A stretch of 64,000 nucleotides of DNA, taken from assembly GCA_016706595.1 (NCBI GenBank), contig JADJJH010000002.1, positions 806,001 through 870,000 of the forward strand, written 5' to 3'. The stretch is from Bacteroidota bacterium (GTDB lineage: Bacteria; Bacteroidota; Bacteroidia; Chitinophagales; Chitinophagaceae). Shown here one piece after another: positions 36,452 to 46,019 of this stretch. A program made the translations under genes and the position numbers. The notes under the pieces were generated by a model, which searched no databases, was not told the DNA's origin, and saw only the letters and a list, made by a program, of their open reading frames with translations. Within the stretch, counting starts at the first letter, position 1. Each line of letters opens with the position of its first letter.

Positions 36452-39400
36452 CTATTGCTTCAGCCATTTATTTCGAAACACTACTTCATCTCCACTTTTC
36501 AAAACCATCCAATAGATTCCATTAGCAAAATTTGAAACACTAACTTGTTTTTGTTTTATAGGTGAGGTTGATTTTTCACAATAAACCATCTCACCTAAAG
36601 CATTGTACATACAGATTTCATCGAATGCATTTTGGTTGTGGCTTGCATTGATTTCAATAAATTGTGTTGCCGGGTTTGGAAAGATTGAGAAACTTGTCTG
36701 AATATCATTCACTGCCGAAGCGACTGCCGAATCAATAACTTCTATGTCATCGAGTGCTAAATCACTTTTAGATCCACCACCGGTAAAGCCTCTAAATCTA
36801 AAATAAGCTGTTTGTCCTACATAAGCATTTAAATCAATAACTTGCTTCACCCATAAATTGCCTGAGCTTCCCGCTTTTGCCGGCATAATATCTAATTGCC
36901 AAGCTCCATTTACAAATGCATCTACGTGCAAGGTACCTTGGTCGACACCATACATATGATACCAAAATCTTAAATAGGGTTTGCTTGTTGTACTAAATGA
37001 AAAACATGGCGTTAGTAAAAATGCACTTTGATTAAAACAATAGGAAGACTCAGTATACACATAATTACCACTTGCAGTACCGAGTGTATGATCTACATCC
37101 GGACCGGTAACTGTGGTAGGTGTACTTCCTTCATTCACCTTCCAATCGAACTGATCCATTACTAAATTTTGCTCATTTACTAAACCGTTTAATAAAGAGC
37201 ATGAGGTATTGTCACAAAAATTCACACCTGCACAAATCGCATCACTTTCAAAGTCGGCTTTCCAAGGTAAAGAGGCAATGCTGCTATTGGCTAAAATTAC
37301 AGTTTGCGCCAAGCTATCGTTGCCATGATATTGATCGCCCGTATAAGCACACCATGTTTTAATTTGATTATTTCCAATTGGTAAACTTGAGATAGAAGTC
37401 GTAAATGTATAATTTGCTTGTGCTCCTGCAGCTATCGTTCCGGTATATACTTCATTCACCGGCGATAAGGAATTTACCCTATATGAAACAGGAATATTGC
37501 TCATCGAATTGATGCCATTATTTTTTATGGTAATGCTAACCGGAATTGAAGAAAAGCTAACACAATTTAATAAAGTAGCGTTGCCTGGTGAGGTGCTTGC
37601 AGATACCTCAGCATCATATTGCAAAATACAATTCGCTAAACCAGGTACTTGATTGATGGCAAATGCTCGTCGACTTACCGCATTGTTGCTACTATTTTTT
37701 GCGGTTACACTAAACCAATGTTCATCATTACTATTTAATCCTGTAAAATGATAAAAAGTATCGCTTGTACTACCGGCAATATTCATATACTTTACACCCA
37801 AAAGATACACATCATACGATGTTGCATTAGCAGTTGGCGACCAAGTGATGGTAATGGTATCCGGGCAAACTGAAGCAATTTGTAAATTTGCAGGGATATT
37901 CATGATGGAAAAATTTGCAGGTGATTCAGAGCTTGTAGCGCCACGATTTACACGAACTCTACAATTTCCATTATATGTGTTCGGAACGGTCCAATCGAAA
38001 TAATTTTGTGTAGCTATAACGCTGCTCACTATCGAGTTCCAACTTGATCCACCATCTGTTGAGTAGTCGAGCGAATACGTACTTCCATTACTAATGGCAT
38101 CCCAACGTAAGGTTTGTACTTCACCCGGTTTAAATCCTTCACCTCCAATTGGATAAGTAATTTCTAAGGCATTATTGGCTATCAATTCATAAGAAATATA
38201 AAATGCTTGAGGCCCGAAGGGCACTGCAAATCCTTGTACACTTAATGTATAATTACCTGCCATCGGATTATCAATGGTAACTTGTTCAGCATTATTTAAA
38301 TGATCTGCGGCACGAACTGCATTTGCATTTAAGCTGGCAGCTACTGGTGCAGGATTTAAAACCCAAGGCAAATAAGTGGTTGATAAAGGATCTGTAACTA
38401 CTAAATCTAAATCATTAACCAACGCAGTGGTAGCGCCAACGCTTGCTTCAACATCAAGCCAGTTCAGCATAATCTTTACACGTTGGGTATTGTTTGGAAT
38501 ATTTAAAGTAAAAGTTTTTACACCCGAGGTATTTACTGAATCATCAAAATACATTGCATTCTCTAATAATTTCACGGCACGTAATCCATTGATTCTTCCA
38601 TAACCATGTTTAAAATCCGGACCAGGGTTACCGATATCATCACAGGTATTCATCAATATATTTTTGATTAAACCCATGTTCGGGTCGGTGCCTGCATTCA
38701 TATCGCGGTAGGCTTGATACAATTGCGCTAAGGTGCCGGCAACACCTGGGCACGACATAGAGGTGCCAGTTTTTAACTCATAATCATTTGGGTCGATAGT
38801 TGAATAAACATCTGTTCCAACACCTGATACATCGGGCTTTAATCGACCATCCGTTGCAGGGCCGCGGCTGCTTGATGAAGCAATTACATCTTTGTAATCG
38901 AGATTGGCAACGGCAATCAAGTTTTTTGATGATTTAACCCCACCTGTAATATTTCCCCATCCGGCACCGGCTCCATAACTACAATTTTGAGTTCCGTTAT
39001 TTCCGGCCGAAAACACACGCATAATGTTTTTGTACGTGCTAATTTGTCGATCGGCAGATTCGGCTCCTGCATTATATCCTGTATTACAACCGTCGCTATA
39101 CGAAGTAGAAACGATATCAATACTTAAAGAAGGATCGGTATAAATGGTATCATCTAATATGTAATTATTGGATGAAATCGCTTCATATACCCATAAATTA
39201 CAAGCGGGCGCCATTCCTCTGCCTAAAGGATCGAGGTTACCAGCGCTCATAATCGTTCCGGCGCAATGATCACCATGATTGCCTGTATTATTTCCAATCA
39301 CAGCATCTTGAAAAGTTCTTCCTTGATAATCAATATGTGGTCCGATAAAGCCATCATCGGTTAGTGCAACTCTCACGCCTAATCCATCAAAATGTCTACC

Positions 39401-40075
39401 GGCACCATAATCGGTATTTAAGGTATTGCTTCGATGGTCAGTTTTGTTTCTAATATTTTCTTTCTCGGCTGGTGCATTTATATAATCTATAAATTGAACA
39501 AAAGGAAGATTAGCGATTTGTTCAATGGCATTCGGTAAAATTTGTATGGCAACATGTTGTTGATTGTAAATATTTAAAATTTTTGCACCTTGTTCAATCA
39601 ATGAAGCTGAAATTTCATTCGCTTGAATGCCATCATATAACGAAATCATTAACAGGTAATCATTTCCTTTTGTTGCATAATGCGGAATGTCTTTGGTTTG
39701 AATGCCTAAATGAATTTTATGTTTGGCTTGAAGTGCAATTACACTTCGTATGTGCAAATGCTCAAATCGATTAGCTGTATATGAATCTTCAACCTTTGCA
39801 TAATAGGTATTTGTAGGTAAATAACTGAGTAACTCAATATTATTGAACTGCAATAACTGCAAAGCCTTTGCATCCGGTAATTTCTCAAATTGTATTAAAA
39901 CATATTTATGATGTCGATAGCTTGGAATTTCATCCCACTGCGAAGAAGTGAATAACCCTTGATTGTTTTCGGGTATGAATTTGCCGGATTGAATACCCAC
40001 TTGAAAGTTTGTTTGGGCAAGAACATTTGTGGCAAGCACAATGCAAAAAATGACTGAGCATAAAAGTTTATACAT
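36452..40075 (-). CDS. Secreted subtilisin-like (S8) protease with T9SS sorting domain
   Basis: A 1207-residue exported protease. Signal peptide about 1-20 (ends NVLAQT); N-terminal prodomain-like region to about 200; S8 domain about 230-495 with Asp240 (VALTDDGF), His267 (GNHGDHCAGT), oxyanion Asn359 (FSAGNNGT) and Ser439 (GTSMSCPGVAG). Then a P/proprotein-like jelly-roll region, a Ser/Thr-rich repeat with WDAISNGSTYSLDYSTDGG, a fibronectin type III-like domain, a CARDB-like domain, a MAM-like beta-sandwich (SAFLLTPCFSFSTTSKPYLR) and a C-terminal type A sorting domain (SIFPNPATQFIEINASH, NALGEMVYCEKS). It should be exported by Sec, then by the type IX system, and act on extracellular protein. 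A TATATTTG (-7 type) lies at 40103-40096. Confidence 0.9.
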   Translation of the reverse strand: MYKLLCSVIFCIVLATNVLAQTNFQVGIQSGKFIPENNQGLFTSSQWDEIPSYRHHKYVLIQFEKLPDAKALQLLQFNNIELLSYLPTNTYYAKVEDSYTANRFEHLHIRSVIALQAKHKIHLGIQTKDIPHYATKGNDYLLMISLYDGIQANEISASLIEQGAKILNIYNQQHVAIQILPNAIEQIANLPFVQFIDYINAPAEKENIRNKTDHRSNTLNTDYGAGRHFDGLGVRVALTDDGFIGPHIDYQGRTFQDAVIGNNTGNHGDHCAGTIMSAGNLDPLGRGMAPACNLWVYEAISSNNYILDDTIYTDPSLSIDIVSTSYSDGCNTGYNAGAESADRQISTYKNIMRVFSAGNNGTQNCSYGAGAGWGNITGGVKSSKNLIAVANLDYKDVIASSSSRGPATDGRLKPDVSGVGTDVYSTIDPNDYELKTGTSMSCPGVAGTLAQLYQAYRDMNAGTDPNMGLIKNILMNTCDDIGNPGPDFKHGYGRINGLRAVKLLENAMYFDDSVNTSGVKTFTLNIPNNTQRVKIMLNWLDVEASVGATTALVNDLDLVVTDPLSTTYLPWVLNPAPVAASLNANAVRAADHLNNAEQVTIDNPMAGNYTLSVQGFAVPFGPQAFYISYELIANNALEITYPIGGEGFKPGEVQTLRWDAISNGSTYSLDYSTDGGSSWNSIVSSVIATQNYFDWTVPNTYNGNCRVRVNRGATSSESPANFSIMNIPANLQIASVCPDTITITWSPTANATSYDVYLLGVKYMNIAGSTSDTFYHFTGLNSNDEHWFSVTAKNSSNNAVSRRAFAINQVPGLANCILQYDAEVSASTSPGNATLLNCVSFSSIPVSITIKNNGINSMSNIPVSYRVNSLSPVNEVYTGTIAAGAQANYTFTTSISSLPIGNNQIKTWCAYTGDQYHGNDSLAQTVILANSSIASLPWKADFESDAICAGVNFCDNTSCSLLNGLVNEQNLVMDQFDWKVNEGSTPTTVTGPDVDHTLGTASGNYVYTESSYCFNQSAFLLTPCFSFSTTSKPYLRFWYHMYGVDQGTLHVDAFVNGAWQLDIMPAKAGSSGNLWVKQVIDLNAYVGQTAYFRFRGFTGGGSKSDLALDDIEVIDSAVASAVNDIQTSFSIFPNPATQFIEINASHNQNAFDEICMYNALGEMVYCEKSTSPIKQKQVSVSNFANGIYWMVLKSGDEVVFRNKWLKQ

Positions 40076-40208
40076 GAGTTTGGATTTATAAGTATCAAAT
40101 ATAATCGCAATGTGTGATGTTATTCGCTTTTTTGAGGCAAAGCAATGAATAAGGAAGGCGATTGCTGAGCGGGTAAGTGTGGAATTGAAGATGAGTTTGT
40201 AATGATCT

Positions 40209-40595
40209 CTATTCTGGTCTATCCATGAAACTATCCAAATCGCGTCGTTGTAATTTGGTGGGTCGCCCTACTTTACTCAAACGTTTGCCTGTATAAAAAC
40301 TACTCGGCAAGGGTCTTTCAATAATCTTATCATCTTCGGGTGTAATATCTATATAATGCTTAATCGACTCTTCGTACGAAACACGCTGATGAATAATGCC
40401 GGTTACTCGAATCAAGGTCTTTTTATCACCGTTTTTCACCTCGTATTCTTCATTTAATAAAACCGATTTTGCTGGCTTTATCGATTCACCTTTCCATTTT
40501 ACTTTGCCTGCATCGCAAGCGGTTGATGCCAATGAACGTGTTTTAAATAAACGAATGCTCCACAGATATTTATCGATTCTTACTTTTTCAGCCAT
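40209..40595 (-). CDS. RNA-binding S4 domain protein (Hsp15-like)
   Basis: A 128-residue protein with an N-terminal S4 domain: VRIDKYLWSIRLFKTRSLAS, then KVKWKGESIKPAKSVLLNEEY, as in Hsp15/RqcP-type proteins that bind structured RNA on the ribosome. The C-terminal part is basic (GKRLSKVGRPTKLQRRDLD). Family knowledge: such proteins help recycle stalled 50S subunits. It is the last gene of a five-gene minus-strand unit, 5 bases after the CoA-ligase-like gene; its functional link to the others may be only positional. Confidence 0.85.
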   Translation of the reverse strand: MAEKVRIDKYLWSIRLFKTRSLASTACDAGKVKWKGESIKPAKSVLLNEEYEVKNGDKKTLIRVTGIIHQRVSYEESIKHYIDITPEDDKIIERPLPSSFYTGKRLSKVGRPTKLQRRDLDSFMDRPE

Positions 40596-40600
40596 CGTAG

Positions 40601-41908
40601 TTAAAGATTTTGATTTTTTCGACTATCAATAAATTTTATCGCTTTTCGGCTGCCTTCCGGAAATTGCATTGCATGAATTTCATAACTCGATTTATATACA
40701 ATTTCAGGGATTACCCGCAAGGTAGTCTGAAAAAATGGTTTTAATTTTCGCTCACATTCATCCACATTCAATGGCGTTGAAATATGGATAACTAAGTCGT
40801 CGGTTTCAATATCATTCGATTTTACTTCGACAATATAATCACTAATAAAACTACATTGATTCAACATATCAAACACAGCAGGTGGGTATAATGTGGTGCC
40901 TTTATATTTAATCATTTGTTTTTTTCGTCCTATTACTGCACTCAACCTTGGTGTGGTTCTTCCGCATTGACAAGGCTCATAATGCATACAACAAATATCA
41001 CCGGTACGATATCGTAAAAGCGGCATGGCCTCTACACCTATATGGCTAATACAAACTTCACCATATTCGCCAGGTGCACAAGTTCTGCCCTCTTGATCAA
41101 TAATTTCTGTGAGTATTAATTCTGGATGTAAATGACCTCCATGTCCAAATTCACATTCAGTAAAAGCCGTTTGCATTTCGGTGGATGCATAGGTCGAAAA
41201 TAATTGAACATTCCAATGCGTTTTTATAAATCTGCCTAAAGCATTGAATTCAAATTTTTCGTTTCGAATATTTTCACCAATACATAGTATTTTTTTTACT
41301 TGCAAGGAAGCTAAGTCGATACGCTCTTTTTGTGCATATTCAATTAGTTTAATGATAAAGGACGGTACGGCAACTAATGTGGTAGTTCCCAATCTTTTCA
41401 TTACCTCAAACTGCATGGCAGGTAAGCCAGGTCCGGTTCTAATGGCACTGGCTCCATTTTGTTGTAAGCCCAAATAATAGGCCATGCCCGCCATAAACTG
41501 TCTATCGAGTGTAAGCATAAATTGCACTATATCGTTGGCATCCAATTGCATTAAACCAAACGAAAGCGATTCGTTATAAGCTAAACGTTGTATGTCATTT
41601 TTCGAAAGTGCTATCGTTAACGGTGCACCCATAGTACCAGATGTGGCGGTATATTCTATGATTTGATTTTTTGGAATACATAGAAAATCAAAATTGTTTT
41701 CTTGTATATCTTCTTTTGATGTGGTAGGTATTTTTTCGAGGTCAGTTAAGGATTGAAGGCTGTCATTTGAAATATGATGCGTAATAAAAAGCTTACGATA
41801 ATAGGGCGAATGATTTTGTAAGTAAGAAATTAATTCTTTTAATTTACCAAGCTGAAATGTAGCTTGGGCAACAGTTGAGGTAAGTTCTATTTCGGGTATA
41901 GTAGACAT
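40601..41908 (-). CDS. Phenylacetate-CoA ligase-like AMP-binding enzyme
   Basis: A 435-residue member of the PaaK/acyl-adenylate family. The adenylation loop is TATSGTMGAPLTI (about residue 106) and later segments STYASTEMQTAFTECE, PLLRYRTGDICCMHYEPCQC and RKKQMIKYKGTTLYP match the PaaK-like subgroup, including the Cys-rich CxxxCxCG-type piece. It should activate an aromatic or other carboxylic acid as acyl-AMP and then as a thioester on CoA or a carrier protein. Two bases separate it from acpS upstream, which fits a role in carrier-protein-based synthesis. The substrate cannot be read from the sequence. Confidence 0.8.
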   Translation of the reverse strand: MSTIPEIELTSTVAQATFQLGKLKELISYLQNHSPYYRKLFITHHISNDSLQSLTDLEKIPTTSKEDIQENNFDFLCIPKNQIIEYTATSGTMGAPLTIALSKNDIQRLAYNESLSFGLMQLDANDIVQFMLTLDRQFMAGMAYYLGLQQNGASAIRTGPGLPAMQFEVMKRLGTTTLVAVPSFIIKLIEYAQKERIDLASLQVKKILCIGENIRNEKFEFNALGRFIKTHWNVQLFSTYASTEMQTAFTECEFGHGGHLHPELILTEIIDQEGRTCAPGEYGEVCISHIGVEAMPLLRYRTGDICCMHYEPCQCGRTTPRLSAVIGRKKQMIKYKGTTLYPPAVFDMLNQCSFISDYIVEVKSNDIETDDLVIHISTPLNVDECERKLKPFFQTTLRVIPEIVYKSSYEIHAMQFPEGSRKAIKFIDSRKNQNL

Positions 41909-41910
41909 AT

Positions 41911-42291
41911 TTAATTCGCAATTTCAATGATTACATAAGCAATGGCATGTGCTTCGGTATGCGAAATGCTGACATGAATAGTTTGGAAATGTTTGGCATT
42001 AAATTCTTCGAGTGCTTTACCCTTCAGATGGATATAAGGTTTGCCATCATCATTATGCAAGGTTTCAATTTCGTGAAGTTTGTGATTGCCAATAAATTTT
42101 AAACCGTAAGCTTTAAGGTAGGCTTCTTTTACAGCCCATCTAGCTGCATAGTGTATAGCAGGTTTTTTTTGCTTATCACAATAGTCTATTTCTTGTTGCG
42201 AAAACACATGCGCTTTAAAATATTCGTTAGCAGTCACCTTTTGTTCAATACGGTGTACTTCTACAATATCGGTCCCAATGCCTGCTATCAT
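41911..42291 (-). CDS. acpS: Holo-[acyl-carrier-protein] synthase
   Basis: A 126-residue AcpS-type phosphopantetheinyl transferase. MIAGIGTDIVEVHRIEQ holds the Mg-binding Asp8, and RWAVKEAYLKAYGLKF holds the conserved Glu and Lys. The C-terminal VSISHTEAHAIAYVI block is also typical. It transfers phosphopantetheine from CoA to an acyl carrier protein. It sits between a C45 acyltransferase and a CoA-ligase-like gene, 25 and 2 bases away, so it may serve a dedicated carrier protein, or be the housekeeping enzyme. Confidence 0.93.
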   Translation of the reverse strand: MIAGIGTDIVEVHRIEQKVTANEYFKAHVFSQQEIDYCDKQKKPAIHYAARWAVKEAYLKAYGLKFIGNHKLHEIETLHNDDGKPYIHLKGKALEEFNAKHFQTIHVSISHTEAHAIAYVIIEIAN

Positions 42292-42316
42292 GTGATAAAT
42301 TGAACGGTAAAGATAT

Positions 42317-43990
42317 TTAGTGCTTTGAATTAATCTGTTTAATTTTTTCGTTCAACAGATTTCGCTCTTCTTGCGTTGCAATTTCCAGGCTTAAAGCATG
42401 TCCATACATTTGTTTGGCTTCTTTATATTTTCGCTGCCGCAGATATTCATCACCGGCAATTCTGTATGTGTCATAATAATTGGGGTTGATAGAAATCACC
42501 TCTTGCGGATCGATTGCATGATGAAGTTTTAGTTCATTCTCGATAAATAAGTAGCGTTGAACCTTTTTAAATTCATTAGATTGTAAAAAATGATCAGCGG
42601 CAATCGTTTGATTTGTATCGTATAAAGGGAAGTTGAAATTCTGTGTCTTATTAGAAAATAGGGTATTCAAATCATAACAAATATAAGCGCCCTCTTGCCA
42701 AGGAGAAGTGCTTACCCAAACCAATAATTTTTCGGGTTGAAAGATGATAGAATGGTGAGCAAGAAATTGATTCATAGCCTTCTCATTGGTAAAGCCAATA
42801 TCGGAATTGCCTATACCTTTATAATCGCGCAGTATAGCAGCGCTTTGTTCTGGTGTATTACTTGGTGTTGCATTGAGTAATTCGTTTAAACGATGGTATC
42901 TATATACCGATGCACTGTTTTGTTTTTGCTTTTCATTAAGTTCTTGTTTGCCTAATATTTTTCCTTGGTAATGATTAGTGCAAATAATGGATGATGTTTT
43001 GCTTTCATACAAATCGATAGCATCAGGTGTTTTTTCAATTACAACGGCTTTATGATCTTTAGCTGAGCCTATTAAAAAACTTTCGCTGACAAACATTTTT
43101 CGTTTTAATGCAATGGCATAAGCTTCTTGAATAGTACTTGCGTATTGTAAAATTTCTCGGGCTACTAAGGATACCGGTGTAGCCGCACCAAATGGGATAT
43201 CTGATTTATTAGCATTAATTGTGACTGTTAATCCTTCAGCGTTCATGCCGCTTACCACACCACTAAAGCCGGGCCATGTCAGCGACATAAATGCATGACC
43301 TTTTTTTGGTTTATAGAAGGCAACAATTTTATTTTTCGCAAATTCATCACCCACATAAAAATCAAAATTTCGGCCGATAAGCAAGGTGCTGTCCTTCGAT
43401 TTTTCATTCCAGGTTGCAAATGAACTGCAACCCACTAACATCATATTGGCAAGTGCATGTCCGATATCATGAGCTGCATGATAATTCAATTGACGCGAAT
43501 AGTTAGTGCCTATCCAATTAAACTCTTCGGATGCCGCCATAGAGGTGCCGTAAATTTCATCTTGATATTCTTTAATTACATAATCAGCAAGATCCCGATT
43601 CATGAATCCAACAATGTATTTCAAGAACTTAAGATATCGTTTGGAAGGAATCATTCGTTGGATTTCGTTGGTGAAGGCAAGTTCTTGTTCGCGAATCAGT
43701 GTTTTGCCCATCTTGCCAAAAGCCAATCCACGCTCAAAGCCATCGCCACTTAGGTACATTTCATACAAATGAAATTTATTTTTGTGTAACCAATTATTTT
43801 TGAAAGTAGTAAGCGATGAATCAACTTTTGTAGGTGTTATTTCAATATCCTTAGTAAGCGAAATTTGTGGTGGGTCTGTATCGCTTATCCTATATACATA
43901 CACCCCAAATACTAGCAATAAACTTAGCAAGCAGATGAAAAATAGGATAATGAATTTGAATATTTTTTTTAGGATTTTCACAGCCATCAA
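42317..43990 (-). CDS. C45 family autoproteolytic acyltransferase/hydrolase, membrane-anchored
   Basis: A 557-residue Ntn-hydrolase of the C45 (acyl-CoA:6-APA acyltransferase) family. An N-terminal membrane helix (about 10-33) is followed by a pro-region, the self-cleavage site VGC-SSFATWNEK with Cys188 as nucleophile after processing, and LLIGRNFDFYVGDEFAK, a family block. FSGVVSGMNAEGLTVTINAN and SLVAREILQYASTIQEAYAI follow, and a short TPR-like tail (YKEAKQMYGHALSLE). Family knowledge: these enzymes transfer or hydrolyse acyl groups. Anchored by the N-terminus, it may work in the periplasm. It is second in a five-gene operon and so may release or transfer the product of the neighbouring genes. 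Confidence 0.85.
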   Translation of the reverse strand: MMAVKILKKIFKFIILFFICLLSLLLVFGVYVYRISDTDPPQISLTKDIEITPTKVDSSLTTFKNNWLHKNKFHLYEMYLSGDGFERGLAFGKMGKTLIREQELAFTNEIQRMIPSKRYLKFLKYIVGFMNRDLADYVIKEYQDEIYGTSMAASEEFNWIGTNYSRQLNYHAAHDIGHALANMMLVGCSSFATWNEKSKDSTLLIGRNFDFYVGDEFAKNKIVAFYKPKKGHAFMSLTWPGFSGVVSGMNAEGLTVTINANKSDIPFGAATPVSLVAREILQYASTIQEAYAIALKRKMFVSESFLIGSAKDHKAVVIEKTPDAIDLYESKTSSIICTNHYQGKILGKQELNEKQKQNSASVYRYHRLNELLNATPSNTPEQSAAILRDYKGIGNSDIGFTNEKAMNQFLAHHSIIFQPEKLLVWVSTSPWQEGAYICYDLNTLFSNKTQNFNFPLYDTNQTIAADHFLQSNEFKKVQRYLFIENELKLHHAIDPQEVISINPNYYDTYRIAGDEYLRQRKYKEAKQMYGHALSLEIATQEERNLLNEKIKQINSKH

Positions 43991-44008
43991 ATATAGGTAT
44001 TGCGAATC

Positions 44009-45520
44009 CTATTGCGCCGAATTTATTTTATTCACCATATACTCTAATCCGCAAAAATCACTTGTATTTAATATACCGGTAATACATACACCTAAAACGC
44101 CATGGAGGTTAATGTTTTGTCCGGTAAGGTAAAGGTTTGGAATTTTAGTTCTGGTGGCAAAACTTGATTGTGATAAGGTTTGTATCTCTTTTTGAATGCC
44201 ATACATTGATCCTCCGGGCGAGTGTAAATAGTCGCGATAGGAGAGTGGTGTACAAGCATCGGTTTGTGAAATCGCATTTTGGATTTCAGGAATGATATCT
44301 TTTATTTTTGAAAGAATATAAGCGCTTTGCGTTTCTTTGAATTCAAGATACTCCCTGTCCAATCTGGTATTTAAACCGGTGGTATGAAAGCTGTTATCCC
44401 AAAGGGCGGTTGCAGATGCATCCATATAAGTGAGTACAGAAATAGAGGTGGCGAAGCCTGCTAATGTTTTATCTTCTGTAAAAAAAATGCCAAATGACCC
44501 CGGCTGCAGAGTTGCTTTAGAGGTGATATCGTGCCAAGTATTATTATGTAAGTGATAATAGATATTATGATTTCGATACGGAACGATGCCGGGTTTCAAT
44601 GATATGTTTAATAAAAAGGATGAAATCGTATTGGGTAAAGTGGCAATTCTTTTTCTAGCTATTGGTCGAATCAATTTCGAGTCGAGAATAGCATAAGTAA
44701 CTTGTGGATGCAAATTAGAAATGAAATGTGAGGCTTCGTGTCTTTCTCCATGTTGATCTATGGCATGCTGTATTTTTCCATCTATTTCAACTAATTTTTT
44801 AATCTCAGTATTTCGTTTCACTTTACCTCCCTGTTGTTGAATTACATTGCGTAATAAATTGGCTAACTGGGCGCTTCCATTTTTAAATTTATAGCTGCCT
44901 TCAATATAGCTATTTTGTATTAGGGCATGAATGTAAAAGGGGTTCTGTTCTAAACTGCCGGCATATAACATATTATTTCCGGTAAGTACTTGTTGCAATT
45001 TATCATCAGCACCAAATTGAATAAACATTTCTTGCAGTGCTTGTGATAGAACCTTTTGCTTTTCTCCTTCACTTCCATGCTGGATATTATATAAAGGAAA
45101 TCGTTTGCAAACATGGTTTATGCCATCTACATAATTGCGAATGATTTGATATTGAGTTGGAAATTTGATACTTAATGATTCAATAAAATTTTCATGACCT
45201 TGAGCTAGTTCAAATTCCTCGTCTTGAATTACAATTTTATCAAAACAACCTGCATCCAGTGCCTGCAAATCTAATTGGTCGATAATGCCTAAGTACTTAA
45301 AAATTTTGTACAAGGTTTGATTGGGCGATAAGCTGCCAACATAATGTACTGCCGATTCAAATAATTTTCCATCTAATGCAAAGCCTTGTAAACAACCGCC
45401 AATTTGCTTATTTTTTTCAAGAACTTCAACTTTAAAACCCTCCTTCGAAAGCAATGCGCCGGTAATTAAACCGCCTAATCCTGCACCGATAATAATAATG
45501 TCTTTTGAGTTTTTGCTCAT
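44009..45520 (-). CDS. FAD-dependent oxidoreductase, phytoene desaturase/retinol saturase-like
   Basis: A 503-residue flavoenzyme. The Rossmann motif IIIIGAGLGGLITGALLSKE is at the N-terminus with EVLEKNKQIGGCLQGF (the ExxxxxGG pattern) after it; the C-terminal NLYLTGQNINLHGVLGVCITG is the second FAD region. The pattern matches COG1233 (CrtI/CrtO, carotenoid isomerase, retinol saturase). The substrate is probably a polyene or long-chain lipid. It is the first gene of a five-gene unit; the next gene (C45 acyltransferase) starts 18 bases later. It could equally act on a flexirubin-like pigment precursor; the sequence does not decide. Confidence 0.82.
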   Translation of the reverse strand: MSKNSKDIIIIGAGLGGLITGALLSKEGFKVEVLEKNKQIGGCLQGFALDGKLFESAVHYVGSLSPNQTLYKIFKYLGIIDQLDLQALDAGCFDKIVIQDEEFELAQGHENFIESLSIKFPTQYQIIRNYVDGINHVCKRFPLYNIQHGSEGEKQKVLSQALQEMFIQFGADDKLQQVLTGNNMLYAGSLEQNPFYIHALIQNSYIEGSYKFKNGSAQLANLLRNVIQQQGGKVKRNTEIKKLVEIDGKIQHAIDQHGERHEASHFISNLHPQVTYAILDSKLIRPIARKRIATLPNTISSFLLNISLKPGIVPYRNHNIYYHLHNNTWHDITSKATLQPGSFGIFFTEDKTLAGFATSISVLTYMDASATALWDNSFHTTGLNTRLDREYLEFKETQSAYILSKIKDIIPEIQNAISQTDACTPLSYRDYLHSPGGSMYGIQKEIQTLSQSSFATRTKIPNLYLTGQNINLHGVLGVCITGILNTSDFCGLEYMVNKINSAQ

Positions 45521-45583
45521 GCCTTTGCCGAAAAGTTAAAAGTATAAGAAAAGAAGTCCTTTTTAAAAATCGAGTTCATTTAT

Positions 45584-45615
45584 TTTGAAATTATTATTTT
45601 AATGTTATACTTTTA
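45584..45615 (+). promoter_or_regulatory. Candidate promoter of hpf
   Basis: TTTG at 45584-45587, 20-base spacer, TACTTTTA at 45608-45615 (one mismatch to TANNTTTG). The ATG is at 45662. Confidence 0.5.
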
Positions 45616-45661
45616 TCATAGTTCTTAACATATTATTACTCACAGAAAAAAAATTCTTACA

Positions 45662-45967
45662 ATGAACGTACAAATTAGAACGCATCGTTTTGATGCTGAC
45701 AGGAAACTATTAGATCACGTACAAGAAAGGGTTGTCAAACTTCAAACCTATCACGAAAATATTGTCGACGTGGAAGTTTACCTGAAAGTGGATAACGTCG
45801 TTCATCAGATTAAGGATAAGATCGCAGAAATTAAAGTTCATGTGCCAAAACACACATTCTTTGTAAAGCACGAATCGAAGTTATTTGAAGAATCCTTTGA
45901 TTTAGCTTTAAAAGCAATGATTGACCAAATGAAAAGTCATAAAGAAAAAATAATTTCAACACATTAA
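45662..45967 (+). CDS. hpf: Short ribosome hibernation-promoting factor HPF/YfiA
   Basis: A 101-residue ribosome-associated inhibitor. It opens MNVQIRTHRFDADRKLLDHV, has VDVEVYLKV and IAEIKVHVP, and ends with the helix FDLALKAMIDQMKSHKEKI, matching the short HPF family. It binds the 30S decoding centre and favours inactive ribosome dimers or protected 70S particles in stationary phase. Only the N-terminal domain is present, as expected for short HPF. A strong terminator follows four bases after the stop. Confidence 0.92.
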   Translation: MNVQIRTHRFDADRKLLDHVQERVVKLQTYHENIVDVEVYLKVDNVVHQIKDKIAEIKVHVPKHTFFVKHESKLFEESFDLALKAMIDQMKSHKEKIISTH

Positions 45968-45970
45968 AAC

Positions 45971-45999
45971 AAAAAGCCCCTACATTGTGGGGCTTTTTT
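45971..45999 (+). terminator. Rho-independent terminator of hpf
   Basis: Stem AAAAAGCCCC / GGGGCTTTTT with an 8-base loop and a T run. It sits 20 bases before the ispE start, so ispE must have its own signal or rely on read-through. Confidence 0.9.
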
Positions 46000-46019
46000 A
46001 TTTGTATTCATTCTATCAC

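Noticed and set aside
45987..46019. GTG start for ispE at 45987
   Set aside because: It lies inside the hpf terminator; the ATG at 46020 begins exactly at the conserved N-terminus of IspE.
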